From Phycisphaerae bacterium (GTDB lineage: Bacteria; Planctomycetota; Phycisphaerae; Tepidisphaerales; Tepidisphaeraceae), in assembly GCA_030448225.1 (NCBI GenBank), contig JAUJNJ010000044.1:1-45375 (forward strand): DNA of 45,375 nt. The letters run 5' to 3'. The notes under the pieces are model-generated. The model saw only the letters and a program-made list of their open reading frames with translations. It did not search any database and was not told the DNA's origin. Below, piece after piece: positions 1 to 9,330 of this stretch. A program made the position numbers and the translations under genes. Numbering within the stretch: position 1 is the first letter of the stretch; each line of letters opens with the position of its first letter.

Positions 1-2
1 AG

Positions 3-1121
3 CCGCGCCAGAACTGGCAGGCGCTCGTCGAATCGCAAGGGTTCTACTTCCACTCCGCCGACGGCGCCCCCTACTGGGACGAGGGCGCCTGCTACGCATT
101 CGACGACGCGCAGGTCGACGAGATCGAGCGGGCGACCGAAGAACTCGACCGGATGTGCCTCGACGCGGTGCAGCACGTCATCGACGAGGCGCGCTTCGAT
201 GAGTTCGGCGTCCCGCCGCCGCTCGTGCCGCTCGTGACCGCGAGCTGGGACCGTGAAGAGCGCACGATCTACGGCCGCTTCGACCTCGCGTACGACGGGC
301 ACAACCCGCCGAAGCTGCTCGAGTACAACGCCGACACGCCCACGTCGCTGCTGGAGGCCGCGGTCATCCAGTGGCAGTGGATGCGGGACCGCTTCCCCGA
401 CGCCGACCAGTACAACAGCCTGCACGAGCGACTGATCGAGGCATGGGCCGCGCTGCGGCCGGACCTGCCGATCGGCCCGCTGTACTTCACGTGCGTCGCG
501 GACAGCGTCGAAGACTTCATGACCACGTCCTACCTCCGCGACACCGCGATGCAGGCGGGCGTCGACACGCGGTTCATCCCGATCGAGCGGGTCGGATGGG
601 ACGCGCGCGGCCGGCAGTTCGTGGACGAGCGGGAAGCGCCGATCCGTGCCGCGTTCAAGCTCTACCCGTGGGAGTGGATGGCGCGCGAGTCGTTCGGACC
701 GCACTTGTCGCTCGGCACGACGCGGTGGATCGAGGCGCCGTGGAAGATGTTGCTGAGCAACAAGGCGATCCTCGTCGTGCTGTACGAGCTGTTCCCCGAC
801 AGACCGTACCTGCTGCCCGCCTCGTTCGACGCGCCGGCTGGCGCCTCCGCGTCGTACGTGCGCAAGCCGTTGCTCTCGCGCGAGGGCGCGAACGTGCGCA
901 TGGTCAGCGGCGGGCGCGACGTTGCCGAGACCGGCGGCACGTACGGCGGGCCGTACGTGTACCAGGCGCTGCGCCTGTTACCCGACTTCGGCGGGCGCTA
1001 CCCGGTAGTCGGCAGTTGGATGGTCAACGGGCACGCCTCCGGCGTCGGCATCCGCGAGGACGGCTCCCCCATCACGCGCAACACCAGCCGGTTCGTGCCT
1101 CACGTGATTCTGCCGCGGTGA
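3..1121 (+). CDS. Glutathionylspermidine synthase-family ATP-grasp ligase (5'-partial)
   Basis: The reading frame is open from base 3, so the start lies outside the window; about 373 residues are visible, and E. coli YgiC/YjfC are about 386, so only a few residues should be missing. Family signatures are clear: PRQNWQ near the left edge, then a GAPYWDEGACYAF segment, EYNADTPTSLLEA, KLYPWEW, EAPWKMLLSNKA and, near the C-terminus, VRKPLLSREGANV and GSWMVNGHASGVGIREDGSP. This is the C-terminal synthetase-type ATP-grasp fold of glutathionylspermidine synthase without the N-terminal amidase domain. Family knowledge: such stand-alone proteins are thought to make an amide bond on a peptide or polyamine using ATP, but the physiological substrate is not settled. 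The next gene is convergent, so its operon partners, if any, lie to the left. The family call is firm; the substrate is unknown. Confidence 0.92.
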   Translation, partial: PRQNWQALVESQGFYFHSADGAPYWDEGACYAFDDAQVDEIERATEELDRMCLDAVQHVIDEARFDEFGVPPPLVPLVTASWDREERTIYGRFDLAYDGHNPPKLLEYNADTPTSLLEAAVIQWQWMRDRFPDADQYNSLHERLIEAWAALRPDLPIGPLYFTCVADSVEDFMTTSYLRDTAMQAGVDTRFIPIERVGWDARGRQFVDEREAPIRAAFKLYPWEWMARESFGPHLSLGTTRWIEAPWKMLLSNKAILVVLYELFPDRPYLLPASFDAPAGASASYVRKPLLSREGANVRMVSGGRDVAETGGTYGGPYVYQALRLLPDFGGRYPVVGSWMVNGHASGVGIREDGSPITRNTSRFVPHVILPR

Positions 1122-1234
1122 TGCCGCGCCCGGACCGCCGGGGAGGGTCGCACGGGCGGCGGGCGGCCGCCGGCTCGTCAGCGCAACGGTTGAGCGTCGG
1201 GTGCGGGACGCGCCGAGCCGCGGGCGAGCGGCGT

Positions 1235-2632
1235 TCATTTTGGCACTGCTCGGAAGAGGTAGTTGAGCCCTTCGGCCATCGTCGGGTGCGCGAGGACGCC
1301 GTCGCGGAGGGCGGTGTACGGGAGCTTGCCGAACATGGCCGTCTGTACGACCGCAGTCACCTCACCCGCTTCGGCGCCGAGCATCGCGAACCCCAGGATC
1401 TGCCCCGACGACGCGTCGATCAGGGCCTTGAGGAACCCCCGCGTCTCCGCGAGCGTTGCGGCGCGTGGCACGACCGAGGTCGGGACCTTCGCAAGTACGA
1501 ACGCCACGTCGGCTCGCCGCGCCTCGCGCTCGGATAGTCCGACGCGACCGAGTTCGGGGTCGGTGAAGATCGTGTGCGGGATGAGCCGATCGGACGTGCT
1601 CCGCTGCCCGCCGTCGAACACGTTGGCCTTGACGATTCGGTAGTCGTCGAACGACACGTGAGTCTGCTGCGGGCTTCCGGCACAGTCGCCGAGCGCCCAC
1701 GTGTCCGGTGCCGACGTTTCGAGCCGGTCGTTGACGCGGATGAACCCGTCGGGACCGACCTCGACGCCGGCCGCGTCGAGGCCGATGCCGTCGGTCATCG
1801 GCACCCGGCCGGTCGCCACGAGGAGGTCGCTCCCCTCGAGCAGGCGCTCGGCGTCCTGCACGCGTACCCGCAGGCGAACCGCCTCGCCGAAACGACCCGC
1901 GGCGGCGATCACCTCGGCACCCGTGATCACGTCCACGCCGTCCTGGCGAAGGACCGCCTCGACCGCCTCCGACACGTCCACGTCCTCCGCAGCTAAGAGG
2001 TGCGGCCCGCGCTGGACGAGCGTCACCCGGCTGCCGAAGCGGCGGAACGCTTGCCCGAGTTCCACCGCGACGTACCCCCCGCCGATGATCAGCAGGTGCT
2101 GAGGCAGGCGGTCGAGTTCCAAAGCCGTCTCGCTCGTCAGAGGGCGGGTGTCCATCAGCCCCGGCAGTGCGGGCAGCGCCGGTCGCGCGCCGAGGTTGAT
2201 GAACAGCTTCTTGCCCGCGAGACGGCGGACGGGGCCGCCGTCCGCCGGCCGCACCTCGACGGTTCGGGGCGCGACGAACCGGGCCTCGCCCAGCATGAAC
2301 CGCTCGCCGAGCGATTCGTGCAGGTTGTTCCGATTCACGTCGACCATGCGGGCCACGACGGCCCGCTTGTGCGCGAGGAGCGCGGCCATGTCGGTCTGCC
2401 AACGGTCGACCCGGATCCCGAAGGTGCCGGCCCGCGCCACGAGTTCCGCGACCTTGGCGCTCTTCACGAGCGCCTTGCTCGGGATGCACCCCACGTTGAT
2501 GCACGTGCCGCCGATCATGCCGCGCTCGACGAGCGCCACGTCCTGTCCCCCGCGACCCAGGTCGGCGGCCAAGGACTTGCCGGCCTTCCCGCCGCCGATG
2601 ATCAACACGTCGAACGTCTCGACCGCCGGCAT
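1235..2632 (-). CDS. FAD-dependent pyridine nucleotide-disulfide oxidoreductase
   Basis: 465 residues, normal for the mercuric reductase/dihydrolipoamide dehydrogenase superfamily. The FAD Rossmann motif IIGGGKAGKS is at about residues 11-20, the redox-active pair C44/C49 lies in GGTCINVGCIPSK, the NAD(P)H-binding GGGYVAVELG is near residue 180, and the second FAD motif GDCAG is near 315. The dimer-interface HPTMAE near the C-terminus keeps the catalytic His-Glu pair. There is no N-terminal heavy-metal (HMA) domain and no vicinal C-terminal cysteine pair, so a true mercuric reductase is unlikely; an RclA-like or general disulfide reductase fits better. A GGGAGG ribosome binding site supports this ATG. 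It lies 75 nt downstream of the PNPOx-like gene on the same strand, so the two flavoproteins are probably co-transcribed. The physiological substrate cannot be assigned. Confidence 0.93.
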   Translation of the reverse strand: MPAVETFDVLIIGGGKAGKSLAADLGRGGQDVALVERGMIGGTCINVGCIPSKALVKSAKVAELVARAGTFGIRVDRWQTDMAALLAHKRAVVARMVDVNRNNLHESLGERFMLGEARFVAPRTVEVRPADGGPVRRLAGKKLFINLGARPALPALPGLMDTRPLTSETALELDRLPQHLLIIGGGYVAVELGQAFRRFGSRVTLVQRGPHLLAAEDVDVSEAVEAVLRQDGVDVITGAEVIAAAGRFGEAVRLRVRVQDAERLLEGSDLLVATGRVPMTDGIGLDAAGVEVGPDGFIRVNDRLETSAPDTWALGDCAGSPQQTHVSFDDYRIVKANVFDGGQRSTSDRLIPHTIFTDPELGRVGLSEREARRADVAFVLAKVPTSVVPRAATLAETRGFLKALIDASSGQILGFAMLGAEAGEVTAVVQTAMFGKLPYTALRDGVLAHPTMAEGLNYLFRAVPK

Positions 2633-2707
2633 CGCGCTCCCTCCCGTACACCGACCGGACGGACAACTGTCGGCCGCCGGCCCAAACCGCTCCGGCGTAC
2701 CGTCCGG

Positions 2708-3337
2708 TCAAGGCTTGCCAGAATCCGCCCGGATCGTTGCCCGCGCCTCGGCCAATTCGGCTTCGAGTTCACGCACGCGCGCCCGCAATGTCTCGACCAT
2801 CGTGGCGACCTGCCGCGCGGAGAATCGCCGGTGGATGTGCTGCGGGCAGTTGATGTCCCACGCCTCGAGCGTGAACAGGATCGCCCGTTCCACCTTGCCC
2901 GGGTATGCCGCGTCACGCAGCCGTTCCTGTAGTTGCGGGTCGCCCTCGATCACCTTCGCCGTGCCCCACAGCTTGACCCGGCGGCTGTTCGCGTAATCCA
3001 TCAGGAAGATGAACGCTTTGGGGTTCTCCGTCAGGTTGCCGAGGGTGACGTACTGGCGGTTCCCGCCGAAGTCGGCGAAGCCCAGGGTGTGATCGTCGAT
3101 CACCTTCAGGAACCCCGGTGAACCGCCGCGGTACTGGATGTAGGGCTGGCCGGCGGCATTCGAGGTGCCGAGGTAGAACATGTCCAGACCGGAGAGGAAC
3201 TCCGCCAGTTCCGGCGTGACCGACGTCTGCCACCCGCGGCCCCGCTCCAAGCGGGCGTAGCTGTCGCGCGACCCCTTCTCCGTCTGGATCTCCTTCACCG
3301 CGGCCGTAAAGGCGATGTCGCTCGGGATGCTTCGCAT
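2708..3337 (-). CDS. Pyridoxamine 5'-phosphate oxidase-like flavin-binding protein
   Basis: 209 residues. The split-barrel FMN-binding fold is recognisable from FYLGTSNAAGQPYIQYRGG (residues about 51-70), the GFADFGGNRQYVTLGNL stretch, and FIFLMDYANSRRVKLWGTA, which match general-stress-type PNPOx proteins rather than the vitamin B6 enzyme itself. The last ~25 residues (LRARVRELEAELAEARATI) look like a short coiled coil, suggesting oligomerisation. The likely role is binding FMN, F420 or heme and reducing small molecules; the cofactor cannot be read from sequence. It is the first gene of a probable two-gene unit with the disulfide reductase 75 nt downstream. No strong ribosome binding site precedes this ATG, so the start is moderately certain. 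Confidence 0.88.
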   Translation of the reverse strand: MRSIPSDIAFTAAVKEIQTEKGSRDSYARLERGRGWQTSVTPELAEFLSGLDMFYLGTSNAAGQPYIQYRGGSPGFLKVIDDHTLGFADFGGNRQYVTLGNLTENPKAFIFLMDYANSRRVKLWGTAKVIEGDPQLQERLRDAAYPGKVERAILFTLEAWDINCPQHIHRRFSARQVATMVETLRARVRELEAELAEARATIRADSGKP

Positions 3338-3584
3338 AGGCCATGTCTCGCGGAAACGCCTCGGTCCAGAGACACGCTCGAACTGCGACGCGGCCCACCG
3401 CGGCCACTGATGCAGGATCGAATCGCCGGAGGCGGTGTTACGCCGTTCGACAACGCACGATCCTGCCGGAGATCCCGAGGCGGGTTGACTAATGGTAGGT
3501 CACCCGACGATCCCGCGGGCTGCCATTACCTTTCCACCAACCCCCGCTCGACGATCGTCCGGGCGTCAATCCCTGCGACAGCTT

Positions 3585-4592
3585 CTAACGCTTCGCGTCG
3601 ACATGCTTGCCGAGGAATGCCCGCATCAATGCGGCGATCGTGTCGCACTCGCTCTCGAGCGCGAAGTGCCCGGCGTCGAGCAGGTGGAACTCGAGCGTCT
3701 TCAGGTCGCGCTTGTACGGCTCGGCGCCGGCGGCGGGGAAGATCTGGTCGTTCCTGCCCCAGGCGATCAGCATGGGCGGCTGGTGCTCCCGGAAGTAGGC
3801 CTGCCACGCCGGGTACAGGGGCGGGTTGCTGCCGTAGCTCAGCAGCAGGTCGAGCTGGATCTCGGCGTTGCCGTTCCGGTCGAGCAGGAACTGGTCGTGG
3901 GTCGCGCCGTCGGGACTGACGACCTCCGGGTTCGGCACGCCGTGCGTGTACTGCCACCGCGTGGCGTCATACCCGACCAGGCCGCGGAGCGCGTCGCGCT
4001 TCTCCGTGCTCTTGGGCTCCTTCCAATACTCCTTGATCGGCTGCCAGAACTCGTTGTCGAGGCCCTCGTCGTAGGCGTTGCCGTTCTGCACGACGATCGC
4101 CGTGATCCGCTCGGGGTGTGCGGACGCGAGGCGGTAGCCGATCGGCGCGCCGTAGTCCTGCACGTAGAGCGCGTACCTCTTGAGCCCGAGCTTCTCCGTG
4201 AACGCGTCCACCACCTTCGCCAGGTTGTCGAACGTGTACGCGAACTGTTCACGCGGCGGGGCCGAGCTGTGGCCGTAGCCGGGATAGTCGGGCGCGACGA
4301 CGTGGTACCGGTCGGCGAGCTTCGGGATGAGGTTGCGGAACATCTGGGAACTGGTGGGGAACCCGTGGAGGAGCAGCAGCGTCGGCGCGTCCTTCGGCCC
4401 CGCCTCGCGGTAGAAGATGTCGAGATCGCCGACCTTCACCGTCTTGTGGAGCACTTGCGCGCCCTGCGGGGCGGGCGAATGTCGTGCGGCCGCCGGCGGT
4501 TGTTGGGCGACGCCGCGGCCGGCAACGCCGATCACGAGTCCGGCGGCGGCGAACAGCGAGACGGTGAACGTGGTTCTCATCGTGCGGGTCAT
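3585..4592 (-). CDS. Exported alpha/beta hydrolase, haloalkane dehalogenase/epoxide hydrolase-like
   Basis: 335 residues. The N-terminus ([20 protein letters not shown]) is a signal peptide, with probable cleavage near residue 29. The alpha/beta-hydrolase core shows the HGFP oxyanion motif at residues 76-79, a putative aspartate nucleophile D146 in YVQDYGAP, the acid D282 in WGRNDQIF and the histidine H309 in LDAGHF. An Asp rather than Ser nucleophile points to haloalkane dehalogenase or epoxide hydrolase relatives acting on halides, epoxides or similar. Those enzymes are normally cytoplasmic, so export to the periplasm is unusual. GGAG lies 9 nt before the ATG. It is the last of three same-strand genes (SDR, MBL-fold, hydrolase) separated by gaps of 260 and 177 nt, so co-transcription is possible but unproven. 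Substrate unknown. Confidence 0.87.
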   Translation of the reverse strand: MTRTMRTTFTVSLFAAAGLVIGVAGRGVAQQPPAAARHSPAPQGAQVLHKTVKVGDLDIFYREAGPKDAPTLLLLHGFPTSSQMFRNLIPKLADRYHVVAPDYPGYGHSSAPPREQFAYTFDNLAKVVDAFTEKLGLKRYALYVQDYGAPIGYRLASAHPERITAIVVQNGNAYDEGLDNEFWQPIKEYWKEPKSTEKRDALRGLVGYDATRWQYTHGVPNPEVVSPDGATHDQFLLDRNGNAEIQLDLLLSYGSNPPLYPAWQAYFREHQPPMLIAWGRNDQIFPAAGAEPYKRDLKTLEFHLLDAGHFALESECDTIAALMRAFLGKHVDAKR

Positions 4593-4769
4593 GATCGAGT
4601 CTCCGAAATAGGATGGTTGTGCACGCGCGGGAGGAGTCGCCGCGTCATTCGAAGGGCGGTGGCAGACGGATCGCGTCCGGCGCCGTCCGCGGCCGCGAGC
4701 TTCAGAGGATCAACGCGCGGAGCGGCCGCGGGTCGTCCGTGCAGAACGTGGAGGGGGCGCGGGCCGGCC

Positions 4770-5729
4770 TCACACGCCGGCGTAGACGAGCCGCGCGAAT
4801 GCGTCGGGCTTGATGACGAACGTCCCCCACTTGGCGTCATACTTCGCCGTCGGCTTCGCGGCGACGACGTCGTCGGCGGACTTGCCCTGCTTCTTGAGGG
4901 CGGCGACCGCGTCGCGGACGGAGCGGAGCATGTCGCGGAACTCGGTCAACTGTTTCCTGCCCCCGACCGGGCCGTGGCCGGGGATGACCATCGTGTTCGC
5001 GCCGACGGCGTCGACGTTCGCCTCGGCCGCGCGGATCGTGCCGCCGATGCTGCCGCCGGTGGAGTAATCGATGAACGGGTAGTGACCGTTCCACCACGTG
5101 TCGCCGACGTGGACGACGTCGGCCTCGGCGAACGTGACGCGGACGTCGGTGTCGGTGTGGCCCGGCGCGTAGGGTTCGAGGCCAACGGCGGTGTCGGCGA
5201 AGTGCAGCGCGGTGCCGCCGCGGAACGTGACGGTTGGCAGCGCGCCCGCGGGCGACGGCGGGAAGGTGAAGTCCCACGCCTCGACGCGCGTGGCCGTCGA
5301 CATCCGCCTGCGCGCGTTCTCGTGGCCGACGATCGTCGCGCCGGCCGCGTGCAGCCACGCGTTGCCGTCGGTGTGGTCGAAGTGCCAGTGGCTGTTCACG
5401 ACGTACCGGACCGGCGCGCGGCCGATGCCGTCCAGCGCCGCACGGACGTTCGCCTCCGAGACGCCGGAGTCGACCATCAACTTGCCGTCCGCGCCGTGGA
5501 GGACGGCGATGTTGCCGCCGGAACCCTCGAGAACGCTCACGTTGCCGCGCAGCGCGTGCACGGCGATCTTCGCCGCGGGGCCGGCCTTGCGAATCATCTG
5601 GACGGGTCCGCCGGCCGGGTCGGCCGGGTCGGCGGCGAAGGTCGCAGCGGGTGCGAGGTAGGCCGCGGCCCAGGCGAAGCCCGTCGAAGCAACGAACCCG
5701 CGGCGCGAAAGCGTGTGGAACGTTTGCAT
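4770..5729 (-). CDS. Tat-exported metallo-beta-lactamase-fold hydrolase
   Basis: 319 residues from the ATG at 5729, which is preceded by AGGAG; the frame remains open further upstream but that extension has no family support. The N-terminus SRRGFVASTGFAWAAAYLA is a twin-arginine signal ending near ATFA, implying export of a folded, metal-loaded enzyme. The metal-binding HWHFDH is at residues 114-119, followed by GHTDTDVRVTF and IPGHGPVGG, which supply further histidines. These are typical of periplasmic MBL-fold hydrolases related to SoxH and quinoprotein-relay proteins. The DSGV segment just before the HxHxDH motif is also typical. It sits between an SDR and an exported alpha/beta hydrolase. 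Whether it is a lactamase, lactonase or thiol-ester hydrolase cannot be decided. Confidence 0.9.
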   Translation of the reverse strand: MQTFHTLSRRGFVASTGFAWAAAYLAPAATFAADPADPAGGPVQMIRKAGPAAKIAVHALRGNVSVLEGSGGNIAVLHGADGKLMVDSGVSEANVRAALDGIGRAPVRYVVNSHWHFDHTDGNAWLHAAGATIVGHENARRRMSTATRVEAWDFTFPPSPAGALPTVTFRGGTALHFADTAVGLEPYAPGHTDTDVRVTFAEADVVHVGDTWWNGHYPFIDYSTGGSIGGTIRAAEANVDAVGANTMVIPGHGPVGGRKQLTEFRDMLRSVRDAVAALKKQGKSADDVVAAKPTAKYDAKWGTFVIKPDAFARLVYAGV

Positions 5730-5990
5730 GCGATCTCCTGTTCGAGCGTTGCTGGTGTTGGCGGACGGGCTCCCCGTAGGCTCGCGGCCGACGTCAGGCT
5801 GCGTTGGCAGAGCGGCGCCCAAGGCGTCTGTGGCGGACGCGTCAAGACTCGTCGGTCATCTGGTAGCGACGCCCAGTCACGGTCGCGACACAGCCAAAGT
5901 TCACAGTGCCCCGGTCTCGCCGCCGCGCGTCCGCCGCGATGCCGGCGTCGCTACTACAGGACGACCTGTCAAAGTGACTGTAGCAGACGA

Positions 5991-6746
5991 CTAAATCTGC
6001 GCCGCGCCGCCGTCGACGAACAGCTCGACGCCGGCCACGTAGCTGCTGTCGTCCGACGCGAGGAACAGCACGGCCTTGGCGATCTCGTCGGGCGTGCCGG
6101 TCCGCCCCAGCGGCGTCGCGGCGGCCGCCTGGGCTTGGAAGCCCTCGAGCTGTTCGACGGTCATCCCGAGTTCCGTCTGGTAGCCAGGGGTGATGACCGT
6201 GCCGGGCGCGACGACGTTCACGCGGATCTTGCGGTCGCGCAGGTCGAGCGACCACGTGCGCGCGAACGACCGGATCGCGGCCTTGGTCGCCGAGTAGACG
6301 CCGAACGCCGGCACCCCCTTGATCGAGACCATCGAGCCGTTCAGCACGATCGCCGCGCCGTCGGGCATCAGGGGCAGTGCTTTCTGGACGGTGAAAAGCG
6401 TGCCCTTCACGTTGATGCCGAAGTACTTGTCGAAGTGTTCCTCGGTGACCTGCCCGAGCGGCATGAACGCCCCGCCGCCGGCGTTGGCGAACAGCACGTC
6501 GAGGCGGCCGGCTCGTTCGCGGATGACGTCGAAGAGGCGGTCGAGGTCCGCGAGTTTCGATACGTCGCCCTGCACGCCGACGGTGCCGCGTCCGACCTGC
6601 TCCGCCGCCCGCTCGACCTCCTCCTTCCGCCGGCCGGTGATGAAGACCCGAGCCCCCTCGTCGGCGAACCGGTGGGCGGTCGCCAGTCCGAGGCCGCTGC
6701 TGCCTCCGGTGATCAGTGCCACCTTGTCCGTCAGCTTCTTCGTCAT
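5991..6746 (-). CDS. Short-chain dehydrogenase/reductase (SDR)
   Basis: 251 residues, the usual classical SDR length. The cofactor loop TGGSSGLG is at residues 13-20, NAGG at 88-91, INVKG at 111-115, serine 138 in NGSMVS, and the catalytic YSATK with Tyr151 and Lys155. The C-terminus AGVELFVDGGAAQ is standard. The TGRRKEE after the second strand (residues 37-43) has arginines often linked to NADPH preference; that is inference. It is the first gene of a same-strand series with the MBL-fold and alpha/beta hydrolases. Substrate unknown. Confidence 0.93.
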   Translation of the reverse strand: MTKKLTDKVALITGGSSGLGLATAHRFADEGARVFITGRRKEEVERAAEQVGRGTVGVQGDVSKLADLDRLFDVIRERAGRLDVLFANAGGGAFMPLGQVTEEHFDKYFGINVKGTLFTVQKALPLMPDGAAIVLNGSMVSIKGVPAFGVYSATKAAIRSFARTWSLDLRDRKIRVNVVAPGTVITPGYQTELGMTVEQLEGFQAQAAAATPLGRTGTPDEIAKAVLFLASDDSSYVAGVELFVDGGAAQI

Positions 6747-7486
6747 GATCTCACCGCTTTCCTGTTGCAGTCCCCGGGACCGGCCGAACCGATCTTCGTG
6801 CCGTTGCCTCCGCGTGGACGGGTGTCATCGCTTAGCTTCCGCGCCTCTTGGTGTTCGCGGCAGTTTTATCTGGCCGCGGTCGATAAACGTTCGGCTTTAC
6901 CCGCGGGATCCCTGCCTCTACTGAGCGTCGGGGGTGGACACATATCGCGCAGAGCCCGACCACCCGCATGAGAAGATCGTCGCGACCACGATACACCCGG
7001 CGACCAGCGCGTTCCCCTGGATCTCGCGCCGCCGGCTTCGTCACGAACAAGGCGGCCGCACGCGGTGTTGATCGTCCGCGTCATTCGGGTGCTCCTTCCG
7101 CATGCGGCGTGATTCTGAAGCGTCGGTCGACGACGCGGTCGACGTTTGAACAATCCTGCTCTCGGCCGGCGCGCCGGAACCCAGAGCCGACGACGCGCCC
7201 CCGCCGGCGGGCACGGAGCCGGACCGGCCTGCTCGCCGCCACTGCCCGACGGCCACTCCATACGGCCGGCCCCGCGCCACGACGGTTCGCTCAGGCCACG
7301 TTGCACAGCCGCTTTCGCCGCCCACGGGCTGCCTTTCGCACGCCGACGACCGGCGTTGCGGGGCGGAAACGCGCCTTGCGCGGGGGAAAATGCGGCGAAA
7401 ACCGCCGTTCGGCTTGCGAAATACCCGGGTACGCTTGTACTCTTCTCCGCCTGAGTCCCGTTCAACCACCACAAGGAGCGACGAGT
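6747..7486. other. Non-coding stretch between SDR and HU genes
   Basis: Both flanking genes read away from this 740-base stretch (SDR on minus, HU on plus), so it should hold divergent promoters. The long open frames here have no recognisable protein and lack the codon bias of the neighbours. Apart from a possible HU promoter near its right end I see no structured RNA or repeat. Confidence 0.5.
7414..7443 (+). promoter_or_regulatory. Possible sigma-70-type promoter of the HU gene
   Basis: TTGCGA (7414-7419) and TACTCT (7438-7443) are separated by 18 nt and lie about 45 nt before the HU start codon. The spacer contains the perfect palindrome TACCCGGGTA (7422-7431). The match is modest, and no transcript data are available. 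Confidence 0.3.
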
Positions 7487-7804
7487 ATGGCAGCCGCACA
7501 GAAGCCCGCGACGAAGAGCGAGATCATCACGCAGATCGCCGAGACGACCGAACTGTCCCGTGGGCAGGTCAAGTCGGTGTTCGAAGCGCTCTCGGAGCAG
7601 GTGGGGTCCGCCGTGGGCAAGAAGGGTCCGGGCGTGTTCGCCGTGCCGGGGCTCGTGAAGATCACCGTCGTGCAGAAGCCGGCGACGAAGGCCCGCAAGG
7701 GGATCAACCCGTTCACGAAGGAAGAGCAGATGTTCAAGGCCAAGCCGGCCCGCAAGATCATCAAGGTGCGCCCGCTCAAGGCGCTGAAGGACATGGCGAA
7801 GTAG
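7487..7804 (+). CDS. HU-family DNA-binding protein
   Basis: 105 residues. The start is the ATG at 7487, set by AAGGAG eight bases upstream; the frame stays open further upstream without family similarity. KSEIITQIAETTELSRGQVK forms the two N-terminal helices, VFEALSEQVGSAV continues the dimer core, and KARKGINPFTKEEQMF is the beta-arm region that inserts into the DNA minor groove. KPARKIIKVRPLKALKDM is the typical C-terminus. It is slightly longer than the 90-residue bacterial HU because of a short Lys/Ala-rich N-terminus and a basic tail. Role: bending and packaging of chromosomal DNA. It is monocistronic, ending at a strong terminator 100 nt downstream. Confidence 0.95.
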   Translation: MAAAQKPATKSEIITQIAETTELSRGQVKSVFEALSEQVGSAVGKKGPGVFAVPGLVKITVVQKPATKARKGINPFTKEEQMFKAKPARKIIKVRPLKALKDMAK

Positions 7805-7906
7805 CGAGACGCCGATCGGGCCGACCATTGATCGCCCCGGTGGCCGCGTTGCAGCACGCCACGCCGTCACGACAATGTAAGGCTCGTCCGTGCCGGACGT
7901 ACAACG

Positions 7907-7946
7907 AAAAACGGCCGCACCGCGTGAGGCGGTGCGGCCGTTTTTT
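7907..7946 (+). terminator. Strong bidirectional rho-independent terminator
   Basis: ACGGCCGCACCGC (7911-7923) pairs perfectly with 7929-7941 around a GTGAG loop. An A-run precedes the stem and a T-run follows it, so the hairpin works on either strand. It lies between the convergent HU and manganese catalase genes and probably ends both. Confidence 0.9.
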
Positions 7947-8076
7947 ACTGAGCGTTCCTCGTACGAGCGCGCGGGCGTTGATCGCGCGGGGACGATGACC
8001 CGCGGGTCGTCCGCGGCGCCGCTCGCGAGCGAGCGGCCAAAACGAGCCGTCGATTCGTTCCTCGCCGTGCAGCGGG

Positions 8077-9003
8077 CTAGCTCTTGGCCTTCTTGTAGAG
8101 CTTCTGCGCCATCTCGAACACTTCCTGCGGCTGGTACTCCGGGGCGAAGGCCGAGCCGATGCCCGCGAGTTCGACGTGGTCGGCGGCCAATTCCACCGGC
8201 GGGCCGTCGACGACGACGCACGTCCCGCCGTCGGGGTTCTCGCCGTTCCAGATCGTGTCCATGTTCTTGTAATCGTCGGGGCTCTGGCGGTAGAGCTTCG
8301 TGTGGATCCCGATGTCCATGTACTTCTTGGCCTCGGGGAACATCGCGTTGCCGATCTTGGGGATCGGCAGCATGTCGTTCATCTTCACGCCCGTCAGCTT
8401 CTCCAGCGCCTTGCCGAACGCCATCGCGTGCACGCCGCCGCGGACGAACAGGTAGCCGAGCATCTCCCGCGCCGCCGGGTCCTTCGTCATCTGGTAGACG
8501 CGCAGCTTGTTCGTGCGGGCCGTGTTCTCGAGGAAGAAGTTGTGCAGCAGGTCGAGGATCAGGTTGCCGCTGCTGAACACGTACTGCCCCGTCCACGGCA
8601 GCCCGCCCGCGTCGACCGGCAGCGCGTTGCGGCCGCCCGCGATGAAGTGGTGCGGGTTGTAGTTGTTGCCCATGGCCGTCACCTTGGCGATCGGCGTGCC
8701 GAGCGGGTCGTTCGGGTCGCCCTCCTGGATGTCGGTCTCGGGCCCGTTTAGCAACGAGTTGATCGCGGCGCCCACGAGCTGGATGTGCCCGAGTTCCTCG
8801 GCCGTGATGTTCGCGATCAGCTCGTAGTAGGGCCCCAGCTGCTTCTTCCCGCGCATGTTCATGCTCTGCGCGAAGTAGTTGTTGAACGTCGACATCTCGC
8901 CGAACCGGCCGCCCATTAACTCCTGGACGGCGGACGCCGACTCGGGGTCGATCTTCTTGCTGGCGGGCAGTTCGACCGGAAGCTTATCGATGCGCAGGAA
9001 CAT
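8077..9003 (-). CDS. Manganese (non-heme) catalase
   Basis: 308 residues from the ATG at 9003, chosen because AAGGAG precedes it and MFLRIDKLPVELP is the typical family start; an upstream in-frame extension is unsupported. The di-manganese site is visible as E36 in GGRFGEMSTF, the ExxH pair E70/H73 in TAEELGH, and a second Glu/His set in PAAREMLGYLFVRGGVHAMAF. The C-terminal segment with TIWNGENPDGG is typical of the family. It disproportionates hydrogen peroxide in the cytoplasm without heme. It is convergent with the HU gene and divergent from the DUF4965 gene, so it is probably transcribed alone. Confidence 0.95.
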   Translation of the reverse strand: MFLRIDKLPVELPASKKIDPESASAVQELMGGRFGEMSTFNNYFAQSMNMRGKKQLGPYYELIANITAEELGHIQLVGAAINSLLNGPETDIQEGDPNDPLGTPIAKVTAMGNNYNPHHFIAGGRNALPVDAGGLPWTGQYVFSSGNLILDLLHNFFLENTARTNKLRVYQMTKDPAAREMLGYLFVRGGVHAMAFGKALEKLTGVKMNDMLPIPKIGNAMFPEAKKYMDIGIHTKLYRQSPDDYKNMDTIWNGENPDGGTCVVVDGPPVELAADHVELAGIGSAFAPEYQPQEVFEMAQKLYKKAKS

Positions 9004-9330
9004 GTCGTCGTCTCCTTCGACTGGGGGAACCCGTCGTCCCGCCGGACAGACCCTCCGCCGGGCGGCCGCGAGTTCAGGTAGGAGCATAGGCCCGGCGCAC
9101 GACGCGAACCATCCTAATCTCAGCGCGATCGACGGCGGGCGTGCGCGCCGCGTGCGGGGAGGGGCCCTTGTCATGGGCGAACCGCGGGCGTTAAGGTGTC
9201 GGGCGCCGAGCGGACGGCATTGTACCGACAGCGAGCGATCCGTCCCCCCGCCGACGCACGGCCGGCCCGCTGATCCGCGGCCCGGTCGGTCGGATCGAAA
9301 TCACGATCGCTGTGACGTTTGGAGAGCAGA
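9004..9330. other. Divergent intergenic region
   Basis: This 327-base gap separates two divergent genes and must carry both promoters. It is GC-rich; I could not pick out convincing promoter boxes or an operator. A GGAG-type ribosome binding site for the plus-strand gene is at 9321-9326. Confidence 0.5.

Noticed and set aside
3484..3505. GGTTGAC...GTCACC upstream of the PNPOx gene, resembling the TetR operator
   Set aside because: The centre is nine bases, not six, and the right arm is imperfect, so it does not fit the O1-O3 pattern.
3492..6971. 1159-codon plus-strand open frame
   Set aside because: It is antisense to three well-supported genes (hydrolase, MBL-fold, SDR) and encodes Arg/Val/Gly-rich shadow protein.
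6866..8596. 576-codon minus-strand open frame across the HU gene and the terminator
   Set aside because: It runs antisense through the HU gene and out of frame through the catalase gene; it is open only because the DNA is GC-rich.
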